Source: Flavobacterium yafengii (GTDB lineage: Bacteria > Bacteroidota > Bacteroidia > Flavobacteriales > Flavobacteriaceae). Taken from it: a stretch of DNA of 64,000 nucleotides. The stretch's first letter is position 1. Every line of letters begins with the position of its first letter. Positions 17,160 to 26,748 of this stretch are shown piece after piece. The notes beneath the pieces were generated by a model that worked only from the letters and a program-made list of their open reading frames with translations, was not told where the DNA came from and searched no databases. Position numbers and translations under genes: made by a program. The stretch covers positions 124,001 through 188,000 of the forward strand of contig NZ_JASCRY010000004.1 of NCBI RefSeq assembly GCF_030010375.1, in the 5' to 3' direction.

Positions 17160-18517
17160 GATTTGATGTTAGAAATTGGAAAAATATAAATAGTTATTTT
17201 TTGAATTATTTTTTGAATCCAAGATATCCTATACAATCCGGCAGCACTCATAAGATACAAAGCAACTCTGGAAGGAAAAATATATCTTGGTTCCATATAG
17301 GTTAATCCATGAAAGATAAGTAAAGAAACAATTATACCCCAAAAAAGCCAGTATTGAATTAAATTTTTCTCAAGGAATAAAAATAATAAAGCACCCGCAA
17401 CAATAATTAAATTAATAGAATTGATAAGCAAAATAAAAATCCAATAACCAATAGGTCCTTTTAATGGCCCTAAATCAAATTTATCAGGTTGAACACTATT
17501 AATAAAATAAACGTGACCGTAAAAACATTTCACAAAAAACTGTCTGATAAAGAAACCCGGATGCTCCAATGCATCATCAATTAGGAATTTTTTATAAACA
17601 TCAGCATACGATTGATGCGTTTGATCTATAATAACTGAAAGTGCAGCACCACTTTTATTCCAGTTCTGATAATCTTTGCTATCTGGTCGAATATCACTTT
17701 CCCAAAAACGAAAATCAGTTGGCTCTTCCCTAAATTGAAATCTTCCTTGGTGTGCAACATAATAAAGCAAGCCTTCTTGGCTTCCTCCTGATTTATTTCC
17801 TGTTATTATTTTTGCAAGTTGCAAAACACCAAAACCTAATAATCCAACACAAAAAAAAGAAACCATCATTTTTTTTCCATAGCTTAAAAAGAATGATTTA
17901 TTCTTAAAAAAAGCATACAAAACAACTAAAAAACCAAGCCCTAAAAGCAATAATGTATTAGGTCTGTTCAAAATCAAAAACCACATACCGAGTATTAAAA
18001 AAATCCAGCCTAATTTCTTGTTCGGTTGATGAAAGGCAATTGACCAGCCATAAATAGCTAACGTCAACGAGAAAAAAGCAGGCGCTTCAGCTAATATCCC
18101 TAAAGAATAATAACAGTGTATAGGAAAAAGAAAAAAAAGCAGCACACTTAAAAAACCTACTTCTTTAGAAAAAAGAGAACTTCCTATTCTAAATATCAGT
18201 AGTAAACTAATAGTAATAATGATTGAAGTAAATACAACCGCATATACCCAAAGCTGATCATCTGTCGCATCAACAGGTGCTAATGTATAAACGGGTGTAT
18301 AAAAGAGTATGGGTCCCGGAGCTCTCGTAATTACAACCTTATCATATGCAACCGCTCCTTTAATAAATAGAGCTAAATTTTTAGATTCTTCATGAAAAGT
18401 AATATCCCCAAAAGGCTTCGCTTTAAAAGGAAGATTCAAAACTAGAACCATCATGAACGATGAAAGCAACACAATAATCGCATTAATCCTTTTAGTTGAA
18501 AAATCCATTTTATGCAT
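17156..18517 (-). CDS. GT-C family membrane glycosyltransferase (ArnT/PMT-like)
   Basis: 453-aa membrane protein with about 11 hydrophobic segments and a periplasmic loop between about residues 255 and 335. The first extracytoplasmic loop carries acidic residues (FGDITFHEESKNLALF) as in GT39/PMT_2 proteins, whose catalytic Asp sits there. Such enzymes use polyprenyl-phosphate sugars as donors. The overlap of 4 bp with the GtrB-like gene downstream supports a two-gene glycosyl-decoration module. The start may be the first or the second Met (17156-18517 or 9 bp shorter). Confidence 0.8.
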   Translation of the reverse strand: MHKMDFSTKRINAIIVLLSSFMMVLVLNLPFKAKPFGDITFHEESKNLALFIKGAVAYDKVVITRAPGPILFYTPVYTLAPVDATDDQLWVYAVVFTSIIITISLLLIFRIGSSLFSKEVGFLSVLLFFLFPIHCYYSLGILAEAPAFFSLTLAIYGWSIAFHQPNKKLGWIFLILGMWFLILNRPNTLLLLGLGFLVVLYAFFKNKSFFLSYGKKMMVSFFCVGLLGFGVLQLAKIITGNKSGGSQEGLLYYVAHQGRFQFREEPTDFRFWESDIRPDSKDYQNWNKSGAALSVIIDQTHQSYADVYKKFLIDDALEHPGFFIRQFFVKCFYGHVYFINSVQPDKFDLGPLKGPIGYWIFILLINSINLIIVAGALLFLFLEKNLIQYWLFWGIIVSLLIFHGLTYMEPRYIFPSRVALYLMSAAGLYRISWIQKIIQKITIYIFPISNIKS

Positions 18518-18587
18518 ACCTATTATTTTTTAATATCAAGTTTCAAAAAAATCAAGAAAAGTTGATTCAATTAGTTTGTAAAAATAT

Positions 18588-19580
18588 TTATTGAGGCTTA
18601 TGGAGAAACAGACTCCACCAACCTACTGTTCTGCCAATAGCCTCGGTCAACGCTTCCTTTCGTTTACTAGTTGTAAATGTATTGCTAAATCGAATCAATG
18701 TCAAAAGTATCGTTATGGAATGCCATTTTATTTTTGCTTCTAAAGACGGATTAGGATTTTTAGTGCGCCAAACATACCATCCGTTTCGAACAACCATTTT
18801 TCCATATTTATAGGGATTGGGTCTGCCAGATGGGTGATGAAAGTGATTTAACTGCACTTTTGTATTAACCACATTTTTACCAAACTGCAGAGCTCTAATG
18901 CAAAAATCAGCATCTTCATACAAACCATATCCTTCAAAATAGGTTGAGAATCGTAAAGAGTCAAATACTTTTTTTCGAAAAGCAAAGGACATGCCTATCA
19001 GTAAATCGACTTCGTAGCTTTTGCCATTTAAAGGAAAACCACAATTTTTGCCATGGGAATAGTCCGGCATTTTTCCAGCACCGAGATTAGATTGTAAACC
19101 CAAATAATTACGAACTACATTGCGTTGCCCTTCTTTGTACACATACCCTTCAAATTGAACATACTTATGTCTATGATACGTTATGCTAGGTTTTATTAAA
19201 CTCCAATTATTCTCATTTACAGCTACACCACCTACTCCGGCAATAGCTTCGTCAGAAGCAAATGTCTCAATCAATTCCTGAAAATAGTCAGGCAATAATT
19301 CCGTATCATCATCGAGAAAAGCAATCACATCACTTGTAGAAGCTACTCTGTCCAATCCGTAATTTCTTTGTTTAGTTAAACCGCGAAAGTTTTCTGGAAC
19401 TAAAAAATAGCAACTATTTTTAAACTGATTTTCCTGCAACAACTGTTCGGTTTCCCGGTTAGTTGATCCATCAATAATTAGGATTTCATCCGGATACACC
19501 GTCTGACCTTCTACCGACTGCAAAAGCTGTAATAGAGATTGAGGGCGCATATAAGTACAAATAATTAGAGAACACTTCAT
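18588..19580 (-). CDS. Glycosyltransferase family 2
   Basis: 330-aa inverting GT-A enzyme. The N-terminus SLIICTYMRPQSLLQLLQSV and IIDGSTNRETEQ form the nucleotide-binding part; FLDDDTEL near residue 92 is the metal-binding DxD, and YEDADFCIRALQFGK is the catalytic-base ED region. No transmembrane helix is apparent. Its start overlaps the end of the larger two-domain GT2 gene by 4 bp, so the two proteins are made together. Sugar specificity is unknown. Confidence 0.87.
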   Translation of the reverse strand: MKCSLIICTYMRPQSLLQLLQSVEGQTVYPDEILIIDGSTNRETEQLLQENQFKNSCYFLVPENFRGLTKQRNYGLDRVASTSDVIAFLDDDTELLPDYFQELIETFASDEAIAGVGGVAVNENNWSLIKPSITYHRHKYVQFEGYVYKEGQRNVVRNYLGLQSNLGAGKMPDYSHGKNCGFPLNGKSYEVDLLIGMSFAFRKKVFDSLRFSTYFEGYGLYEDADFCIRALQFGKNVVNTKVQLNHFHHPSGRPNPYKYGKMVVRNGWYVWRTKNPNPSLEAKIKWHSITILLTLIRFSNTFTTSKRKEALTEAIGRTVGWWSLFLHKPQ

Positions 19581-21121
19581 GCTTCTTTTTTTAATTTATT
19601 AGCCCAAAAAATGCTTTGCTTCCATTGTTTTTGAAACTGGTCATAATAGCGGAATGGATTTTTAATTTTCTGATGTTGATAATACTTGAAGAATAAAATA
19701 GTTTTATAACCCAATCGCTGTTCAACTGTAGTATGCAAAATTTTATACAACATGATTGTAGGGGAAGGTTTGGGTTGAATAACATCATTTTGCCATTGTA
19801 AAACAGGATTTGTTCTAAAACCGCCAACAGGAGCTTTTAAATGTAATATTTCAGGCTCCGGTAGATACAAAACATCAGTGCCGGTATTTCGCAATTGCAT
19901 CCCAAAATCACCATCCTCTCCGTAACCAAATTCTAATGCCATATTAAATTTGACTTTTTCCAAAAGGTCTCTTCTCACGATACTATTACCAGCACCAAAA
20001 GTAGGCCATTGAATTACTTTAGTATACCTCTTTATTTCATTCTTTTGAGGATAAGAAACCGTCACAACTGGGCTTCCAAATTGTTGTATTAGTTTAAAAA
20101 TGTCAACCAATAAATTAGGGGTAAAACGATTATCATCATCCGCTAAAAATACCCATTCACTTTGGGTTTGATTCAAAGCTAAATTTCTTGCATTGCAAGC
20201 ACCGGATTGATGAGTAAAAATATGCTGAATATCGAAAGGCCATTTTTCTTTGGTAACATAATCCAATTCAGTCTCGCTCGCTTCTGATGGGTTTTGTTCT
20301 ACGATAATGATTTTACGAGGCAATTTGACTTGTTCAGCAAAATCTTTTAATACATCATATAAATAGTTGCTTCTTCCAATGGTTGGAATAATGACATCAA
20401 TAGTTCCTGAAGCAATAACCGCGCTTGAGGACTGAACAATAATCCCATCTAAGTTTATTGTATTGGTATTTCTATTCTTATATAAAAGAGAAATAATCAT
20501 TGGAAATACAGGGAATTTTCTTTCGTACAACAGAAAGTTTAACAGCAATAAAAACACCCATCGTGTTTTATAGTGCTGTTTTACAAAACGAAAAAGAATA
20601 AACGTATTCTTTTTAGCGGGGTTGACAGTCGCGGGATGTTGTTTTAAAAGGTTAGGTTCTGAATAACACAACAACCCTTTTGGCATAGATAGTTTTGCTA
20701 AAGAGCACAAAAAATAGTCAAAATTTTTCTCGCAGGGAATTTCATTTTTTAAAGCTAAAAAAACAGCCGAATGAATGCCTCCAACCCAACTGCTCATTTG
20801 CCATGTTGGAAAAGTTACAGTACTATTTACCCTCGCAAAAGGAGATTCATCTATGTAACCAATATTGGTATCTAAATAAGAACTGCAAAAAGGATTATAG
20901 GAAAACAAAAGTTTTTTATGGTGGAATAATTTTTCAATTTCAGAAATATTCAATTGCTCTTTTAGACTCAAATGACACCAAACTAAAATCTCATCTGGAA
21001 AGTCATTTGCCAATAAAGCCATAAACGCGGCTATCGGTAAATGGCCATTCTTCTCAATTTCAAAAGAATCAGCATTCCTTAGCGCGACAACTTTAGTTTC
21101 ATTATGATAAATAATTATCAT
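19577..21121 (-). CDS. Two-domain glycosyltransferase with C-terminal GT2 domain
   Basis: 514 aa, about 200 residues longer than a plain GT2. The C-terminal half (about residues 238-480) is a standard GT2: TIDVIIPTIGRSNYL, WVFLADDDNRFTP as DxD, and the GYGEDGDFGMQLR base region. The N-terminal half (1-210) is not recognised; it has a short hydrophobic stretch (about 195-215) and no DxD, so it may be a degenerate GT-A-like or substrate-binding domain. It is coupled to the next GT2 by a 4-bp overlap and lies 4 bp after an FkbM gene. Confidence 0.8.
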   Translation of the reverse strand: MIIIYHNETKVVALRNADSFEIEKNGHLPIAAFMALLANDFPDEILVWCHLSLKEQLNISEIEKLFHHKKLLFSYNPFCSSYLDTNIGYIDESPFARVNSTVTFPTWQMSSWVGGIHSAVFLALKNEIPCEKNFDYFLCSLAKLSMPKGLLCYSEPNLLKQHPATVNPAKKNTFILFRFVKQHYKTRWVFLLLLNFLLYERKFPVFPMIISLLYKNRNTNTINLDGIIVQSSSAVIASGTIDVIIPTIGRSNYLYDVLKDFAEQVKLPRKIIIVEQNPSEASETELDYVTKEKWPFDIQHIFTHQSGACNARNLALNQTQSEWVFLADDDNRFTPNLLVDIFKLIQQFGSPVVTVSYPQKNEIKRYTKVIQWPTFGAGNSIVRRDLLEKVKFNMALEFGYGEDGDFGMQLRNTGTDVLYLPEPEILHLKAPVGGFRTNPVLQWQNDVIQPKPSPTIMLYKILHTTVEQRLGYKTILFFKYYQHQKIKNPFRYYDQFQKQWKQSIFWANKLKKEA

Positions 21122-21125
21122 AGCA

Positions 21126-21935
21126 CTAATTTTTCAAGGAAGGCCCTGCAAACGTTATGATTTCATTTTTTCTGAATCGGACCGTTTGATAAGGATAATT
21201 CATTTTTTCGAAAAAGGCCTCCACTTTAATATAAGTAGCTGCTCCATCAACGATATGATAAGATGCTATGGCAAAATTAGGCTTTAGATTTCGTATCGTT
21301 TCTTCACAACCGGCCAGAGCTTCTATTTCGGCCCCTTCAATATCCATTTTTATGAAATCTAATTTCTTAATGTTATTATTTGCAACCCAATCATCAATTC
21401 GTACGGCTTCTTTTTTAACACATTTATCACTATCTGGAATCCAAATGGCAGAAGACCCTACGGTACCTGCTTCATAAAAATCAATCCACTTATTTTCATC
21501 CCAAAGCAACAAATTTTCGATTTTAATATTCCCCGGAAGATCATTGTTTAAACCTATATTACGGTCAATCCTCTCAACATTATAAATATCTGGTTCAAAA
21601 GCATAAACAACCCCTCCTTTACCGATCAACTTAGAAAATAAAATCGACAAATGCCCACAATTGGCTCCGGCATCAAGAACAACATCATTTTCTTTAACTT
21701 TATAAAAATGCTGGTAATAATTAAAATCTGGTGCTATATAATATAAAGCTTCATGGGTTACCATCGCTAAATCCTGAAAAGTAGTCTTATAAGCAACCGA
21801 AGTGCCGGCTCCTGGTACTAATTCATAAAAAGTATCTTTCGGTTTATTGATGCTGTAATAACCCAATTTGATTTTCTCTTTTATACCCCCATTAGGAAAA
21901 ATGGCACTAATAATTTTTTTTATCTTTTTCTTCAT
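21126..21935 (-). CDS. FkbM family methyltransferase
   Basis: 269-aa SAM-dependent methyltransferase. Motif I is DVVLDAGANCGHLSILF (about residues 86-102), followed by the EPD acidic segment, and the FkbM signature FIKMDIEGAEIEAL at about residues 190-203. The N-terminus is basic (KKKIKKIISAIFPNGG). It overlaps the upstream GT4 gene by 4 bp and is followed after 4 bp by the two-domain GT2 gene, so methylation is probably coordinated with these sugar transfers. The methylated position cannot be predicted. Confidence 0.85.
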   Translation of the reverse strand: MKKKIKKIISAIFPNGGIKEKIKLGYYSINKPKDTFYELVPGAGTSVAYKTTFQDLAMVTHEALYYIAPDFNYYQHFYKVKENDVVLDAGANCGHLSILFSKLIGKGGVVYAFEPDIYNVERIDRNIGLNNDLPGNIKIENLLLWDENKWIDFYEAGTVGSSAIWIPDSDKCVKKEAVRIDDWVANNNIKKLDFIKMDIEGAEIEALAGCEETIRNLKPNFAIASYHIVDGAATYIKVEAFFEKMNYPYQTVRFRKNEIITFAGPSLKN

Positions 21936-23083
21936 TTTGATGCGATAACATTTTTATAAAACAACAAACTCTGTTTGGCAACGATTGATATACTAAATGT
22001 CTCTTCTACTTTTTTACGGGCTTGTATCCCAAATTCACTTTGCAAATTTAGATTTTCAAGCAAGGCAATAATTTTATTCGCATACGCCTTATGATGGGTC
22101 GGATGTTCCAAAAAACCATTAATCCCATCATCAAGAACCTCTCTTGCCCAACCAATAGTAGAGGCTACAATAGGTTTTTGAAGGGCCATCGCTTCAAGCC
22201 ATGAAACAGGTAAAGCTTCTGCAAATGTAGGAAACACACAAACACTTGCTTGTTCTATTTCCTTTTTTATTTGACTATAGGGAACACTTCCTAAATAGGT
22301 TACATTAGGAATGGCTTCTAATGAAAATAATTTTTGCATCATCTGCCAAGTTGATGGAGCTCCAGAAATAACATCTGAGGCATCCCTCCCGACCAATACT
22401 AATTTTGCATTTGGATTTTTTTTAATCACTTCGTTAAAAATCAAAGGCAATTCTAACAATCCTTTTTTTCGAATTAAGGTCCCAAAATAAAGAACAATAG
22501 GCAAAAGAGTCGTTTTTTGATGTTCAACTTCAAAAGTAGTACAATTAACACTATTTGGAATAATGGTAAATTTCTTATTGAAACCAAATACTTGATTAGT
22601 CAAATCGGCTGTAAACTGACTCACAGAGAGCAAACCATCCGCTTGCAGTAAAGCGCGTCTTTCATGAAATTTATTCTTCCATTTTACGGGTCGTTGGTCC
22701 AAATGACAGAAATAAGTATCCGAACCGTTCAATCGAATGGCTATAGGGCATTTTTTAGGACTTATAAAAGAGGTAATTCCGGTCCAATCTGGTGCTTCTA
22801 CGACATCAATTTCTTTGCTCTCATACAAACCATCAATTATTTTCTGAAGTTTTTTTCGAGTGAGATACCACGACAATCCTTTCAACTTAACATTTCGTAT
22901 TTGCTGAACTACGATACCATTATCCTCAAAAACAGCCTCTTCTTTTTGGCCGTAAACCAAAACCCGAATGGAACAACCTTCCGCCAGAAGACCGATAGCT
23001 AAATTCCTGATACTGGTACCAATCCCTCCGGAGCTCCCGGTCTTTAAATGTGGATATTCAGGAGTCAGGAAAGCTATTTTCAT
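21932..23083 (-). CDS. Glycosyltransferase family 4-type (GT-B)
   Basis: 383-aa GT-B enzyme. The glycine-rich acceptor-side loop KTGSSGGIGTSIRNLAIGL follows the first strand, and the donor domain has YFGTLIRKKGLLELP, YLGSVPYSQIKKEIEQA and FPTFAEALPVSWLEAMALQKPIVAS, which contains the E-x7-E pair. The start ATG is followed by a canonical KIAFLTPEYP strand. Coupled by 4 bp to the FkbM gene downstream. A 76-bp spacer separates it from the SGNH-like gene. Donor sugar unknown. Confidence 0.87.
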   Translation of the reverse strand: MKIAFLTPEYPHLKTGSSGGIGTSIRNLAIGLLAEGCSIRVLVYGQKEEAVFEDNGIVVQQIRNVKLKGLSWYLTRKKLQKIIDGLYESKEIDVVEAPDWTGITSFISPKKCPIAIRLNGSDTYFCHLDQRPVKWKNKFHERRALLQADGLLSVSQFTADLTNQVFGFNKKFTIIPNSVNCTTFEVEHQKTTLLPIVLYFGTLIRKKGLLELPLIFNEVIKKNPNAKLVLVGRDASDVISGAPSTWQMMQKLFSLEAIPNVTYLGSVPYSQIKKEIEQASVCVFPTFAEALPVSWLEAMALQKPIVASTIGWAREVLDDGINGFLEHPTHHKAYANKIIALLENLNLQSEFGIQARKKVEETFSISIVAKQSLLFYKNVIASK

Positions 23084-23159
23084 AAATTATTTTTAATGAT
23101 TGTTATTTTTCCAGAAATAAGGCGCTACTAAAATTTTCGTCTAAAGTAATACAACTGAT

Positions 23160-24035
23160 TTATTTAGTAAAAAAATCACTGATAATGATACTGGTAAATT
23201 TCTTGGCACCGGCATCATTCAGATGGCCGCAAGAAGAAAAGTATGTATCACCCTGCACTACACCTTCATAATTATGAATTTCAGGATACATTTTAATGAC
23301 TTTTTCAAAATAATCCATACCTAATACAGTACTGCACATTGGGGTTGTAACCACAATCAGATTAATCCGGTTAGTTTTACAAATTTGCTTAATTTCTTCG
23401 TAATACTTGTTATGTAAAGGCTTTAAATTAGCGATATTATTTTTCATATTGCCTTTTTTATTTCCTAATGGATAATAACCTAAATGGTCCAAACTATTTG
23501 TGGTTGCTGCTATAGCGGTTTTATACGCCTCTCGAAACCCAATACGGGTATCAAATACAATATAGCGGTAAAAAGGAATATAATACAAGGCTCTAAAATC
23601 GTTCTCTTTCGAAAAATGATCGCGAATGGTTTTGGATTGATGGATATAAGGTAAAAATCGCGCTGAAACACCTTCCGCTCTTTCTTCATTAGATAAATTC
23701 AAGTCAGCCTCCAGCAGAACAGTCTTTATTTTATAATTCCGCTCCACCATCAACTTGAGTAACAAAGAAGCTTCAAACAAATGTCCTCCGCTCATCCCGT
23801 AATTGAAAGCTTTCAAACCTTTTTGTTCAAACAAAGGGGTTACAAAATGATTATTAGCACGAGAGGAACCCAAAATAATGACATCATAATCCTTATTTTT
23901 AGAAGTATAGACCTGCTCTACTTTACTTCTTTTCGAAGAATGGGAATAAATACTGGTATATATAAAATCTAAAATTATCAACAATAAGACTGTTAATAGA
24001 AGTATTCTGATTGTAAAAATTAAAAATTTTTTCAT
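23160..24035 (-). CDS. Membrane-anchored SGNH-hydrolase-like protein (MBOAT partner)
   Basis: 291 aa with one N-terminal membrane helix (about residues 6-28) and an extracytoplasmic domain. Features of the SGNH/AlgX-like fold are visible: ILGSSRANNHF (block I, Gly-x-Ser), FNYGMSGGHLFE (block II Gly/Asn region) and near the C-terminus CGHLNDAGAKKF (block V, His with a nearby Asp). It follows the MBOAT gene by 63 bp on the same strand. Such proteins take acyl groups passed across the membrane by the MBOAT protein and attach them to a polysaccharide. The acyl-transfer role is inferred from this pairing. Confidence 0.7.
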   Translation of the reverse strand: MKKFLIFTIRILLLTVLLLIILDFIYTSIYSHSSKRSKVEQVYTSKNKDYDVIILGSSRANNHFVTPLFEQKGLKAFNYGMSGGHLFEASLLLKLMVERNYKIKTVLLEADLNLSNEERAEGVSARFLPYIHQSKTIRDHFSKENDFRALYYIPFYRYIVFDTRIGFREAYKTAIAATTNSLDHLGYYPLGNKKGNMKNNIANLKPLHNKYYEEIKQICKTNRINLIVVTTPMCSTVLGMDYFEKVIKMYPEIHNYEGVVQGDTYFSSCGHLNDAGAKKFTSIIISDFFTK

Positions 24036-24098
24036 GCTTTATTTATGTTCTTATGCTAATCATTTTTTAGGTCTAACATACTGTCGAAACCATATTCT

Positions 24099-25532
24099 CT
24101 AAAATTGGAAGTAGATAAATTCTTTATAATCTGAATACGTGCCCAAAGCGATAATAGCAAATAGACATAGCGCTAATTTTACCATACTATACTTGCCCGA
24201 AATAGGCTCTATTTGCGTGCGACTGTTCCATTCTGTTATAACAAAAGCGAAAACCAAAAGCAGAATTTCATAATTATAGCGTTCGTTTTCTAAGTATTGT
24301 GATGCAAAATTTCGATTGGTAACAATACGTCCAATATAATCAACAGCAACTTCAATTGATTTTGCCCTAAAGAAAATCCACGCCAAGCAGGTTAATGCAA
24401 ACGTACTGATGATACTAAAAAAAACTTTAAAGGAAGCAAAATCCCAATACAAGGATACCGTTTCCATATTGGATCGGTTCTTATTTAAAAGCAATAAAGG
24501 TAAAAAATAAAGCGCATTAATAAATCCCCAAGCTATAAAAGTCCAATTGGCTCCATGCCAAAACCCACTCACTAGAAAAATAATAAAAGTATTCCGAACT
24601 TTCATGGTCATTCCACCACTGCTACCCCCCAAAGGAATGTATAAATAGTCTCGAAACCAAGAGGAAAGGGAAATATGCCAACGACGCCAGAACTCGGCTA
24701 TATCGCGGGAAAAATACGGATAATTAAAATTGCGCAACAAATCAATACCAAACAATTTAGACATACCAAGAGCCATATCCGAATAACCTGAAAAATCACC
24801 ATAAATCTGAAATGCAAAATAAACCGCACCCAATAATAATGACAGAGAATTCATCGATTCATAATTATCAAAAATCGCATTCGCATAGGTAGCGCAAGTA
24901 TCCGCAATGACAACTTTTTTAACCAAACCCCAGATAAATTGGTAAATCCCTTCTTTGGCTTTCTCAAAATCAAAGCTGCGTTTTACTTTAACTTGTGGCA
25001 ATAAATGTGTCGCTCTTTCAATAGGACCTGCTACCAATAAAGGAAAATAACTGACAAACAAAGAATAGTCTACAAAGTTATATTCTGCCTTAATTCTTTT
25101 TAAATAAATATCAATTACATACGACAAACCATGAAAAGTATAAAAAGAGATCCCTACAGGAAGTACTACATCCAGCAAAAGCGGACTGGTTTGTAAGCCA
25201 ACACCATTCAACATTTCAGAGAAAGAACTGGCAAAAAAATTATAATATTTAAAGACGCCTAAAAAGCCCAGATTGATACTGATGCTCAACCAAAACCATA
25301 TTTTACGACCAGTTTCAGTCTTAGCTTTTTCGATTCGAATACCGGTATAATAGTCCAAAAAAGTAGAGAAAACCAATAAGAACAAAAAACGCCAATCCCA
25401 ACAGGAATAGAAATAATAACTCGCTATAATTAAGACTGCGTTTTGGGTACTTTTATTTTTGTTAAAAACAAACCAATACAGTAAGAATACGATAGGCAGA
25501 AAAAGAGCAAAGGAGAACGAATTAAAAAACAT
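24099..25532 (-). CDS. MBOAT family O-acyltransferase (AlgI-like)
   Basis: Inner-membrane protein of 477 aa with about 11 hydrophobic segments. It moves acyl, usually acetyl, groups across the membrane for glycan O-acylation. Family signatures are intact: FSTFLDYYTGIRI, VGISFYTFHGLSYVID, SYFPLLVAGPIERA, FAFQIYGDFSGYSDMALG, FWRRWHISLSSWFRDYLYIPLGG and SGFWHGANWTFIAWG, the last holding the catalytic His. A well-formed Bacteroidota promoter lies 24 bp upstream, so this gene and the SGNH-like gene form an internal transcription unit of the glycan locus. Confidence 0.92.
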   Translation of the reverse strand: MFFNSFSFALFLPIVFLLYWFVFNKNKSTQNAVLIIASYYFYSCWDWRFLFLLVFSTFLDYYTGIRIEKAKTETGRKIWFWLSISINLGFLGVFKYYNFFASSFSEMLNGVGLQTSPLLLDVVLPVGISFYTFHGLSYVIDIYLKRIKAEYNFVDYSLFVSYFPLLVAGPIERATHLLPQVKVKRSFDFEKAKEGIYQFIWGLVKKVVIADTCATYANAIFDNYESMNSLSLLLGAVYFAFQIYGDFSGYSDMALGMSKLFGIDLLRNFNYPYFSRDIAEFWRRWHISLSSWFRDYLYIPLGGSSGGMTMKVRNTFIIFLVSGFWHGANWTFIAWGFINALYFLPLLLLNKNRSNMETVSLYWDFASFKVFFSIISTFALTCLAWIFFRAKSIEVAVDYIGRIVTNRNFASQYLENERYNYEILLLVFAFVITEWNSRTQIEPISGKYSMVKLALCLFAIIALGTYSDYKEFIYFQF

Positions 25533-25555
25533 AAATACAATAAGATTATACGACT

Positions 25556-25585
25556 CAAAAGTAGTTAAAAACTAGTATATGCAAA
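25556..25585 (-). promoter_or_regulatory. Bacteroidota-type promoter for the MBOAT gene
   Basis: On the minus strand the sequence reads TTTG (25585-25582), an 18-nt spacer, then TACTTTTG (25563-25556), an exact match to the TTTG-N17-23-TAnnTTTG consensus known for the Bacteroidota primary sigma factor. The expected start of transcription is near 25549, giving a leader of about 17 nt before the MBOAT ATG. It is the best promoter match I found in the window. Confidence 0.6.
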
Positions 25586-25671
25586 GAAAATTGTAAAATT
25601 CAAATGGAAAGTTAGAAATATAAAAAACAACAGTTTTAATTTTAGGGAATGAGTTTTATCTTTATTCTCTA

Positions 25672-26748
25672 CTACTCAATAAGCTTAAAATGATTTTCAA
25701 TCATATTATTTAAGGATAAATCATGCAAGCCTCTACTTATTTCTGAATAATCTTCTAATAAATATTTACCACTTAAAATATTTTCTAAAATCTCTTTTAA
25801 TGCTAATATATTAGACTCTTCAAATAAAAACCCATTTTTATTTTCAACAACCAAACCCAATACATTTCCTTGGTTCTTGGTTGTTACAACTGGGACGCCA
25901 CTCAATAGACTTTCTACTACTGAATAGCAAAATGTTTCACCATGTGATGGATGAATTAAATAATCGTAATCCGAATATATTTCATTTAGATTAGAAACAC
26001 TTCCTTTTAAAGTAATTATTTTTTCAAGTTCAAAATTCTGAATCATTTTTCTTAATTCTATTTCATAATATCCTTTACCATATATATCGATTGTAAAGTT
26101 ATAGGATTTTAAATCCTTAACAGCTAAAATTAAATCTTGGATTCCCTTTTCTTTTCTTAGGTGTGAAGCTACTATAAATTTATTATGGGAACTATAATCG
26201 TTTTTCCTTTTGAATTTCAAAACATCTATTCCATTTAAAATAACGCTTGTTTTATTTTTTATTTGAATTCCAAAATCTAATATCAATTCATTTTTTGTTG
26301 AATCAGAAACCCCTACAAAAATATCTATAAAGCGTGAAAAAAGAGCTCCTTTGACTCGCTTTTCTATCCTTTTCTTTATGGGATATCCACCTAAAGGGCG
26401 AGGATTATGATCTATTGCAATCACTTTAGCTTTACTGACTTGTTTTATTTTTTTAAAAAAAGGAGTACACAATTCTATAAAATGCGTAATAATAAAAGAA
26501 TAAGGGGTTTGGTTTTGAATACAAAAATCAAGAAAATAATTCTCTACGTTTTGATAGTTACTATTAAAAATAGTGAGCTTAGAATAGTCTCCATGTTGGG
26601 ATTGATTAGGAAAAAACCAATCAACCTGAATCCCATTTTTTTTACATTTTGCATCAAACATCCAGAAAAAATAATCCATCCCGCCTACTCTTTCGGGTAG
26701 CAGTTCATAATTACAGATAAGGGCTATTTTTATTGGATTCATGTCCAT
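25672..26748 (-). CDS. Glycosyltransferase family 4-type (GT-B)
   Basis: 358 aa. The N-terminus IALICNYELLPERVGGMDYFFWMF has the Gly-rich acceptor loop, and the donor domain shows VASHLRKEKGIQDLILAV, IDIYGKGYYEIEL, LKGSVSNLNEIYSDYDYLIHPS and HGETFCYSVVESLLSGVPVVTT with the E-x7-E pair. It overlaps the upstream gene by 10 bp. The gene is more AT-rich than its neighbours and is followed by the 139-bp spacer that carries the MBOAT promoter. Specificity unknown. Confidence 0.85.
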   Translation of the reverse strand: MDMNPIKIALICNYELLPERVGGMDYFFWMFDAKCKKNGIQVDWFFPNQSQHGDYSKLTIFNSNYQNVENYFLDFCIQNQTPYSFIITHFIELCTPFFKKIKQVSKAKVIAIDHNPRPLGGYPIKKRIEKRVKGALFSRFIDIFVGVSDSTKNELILDFGIQIKNKTSVILNGIDVLKFKRKNDYSSHNKFIVASHLRKEKGIQDLILAVKDLKSYNFTIDIYGKGYYEIELRKMIQNFELEKIITLKGSVSNLNEIYSDYDYLIHPSHGETFCYSVVESLLSGVPVVTTKNQGNVLGLVVENKNGFLFEESNILALKEILENILSGKYLLEDYSEISRGLHDLSLNNMIENHFKLIE

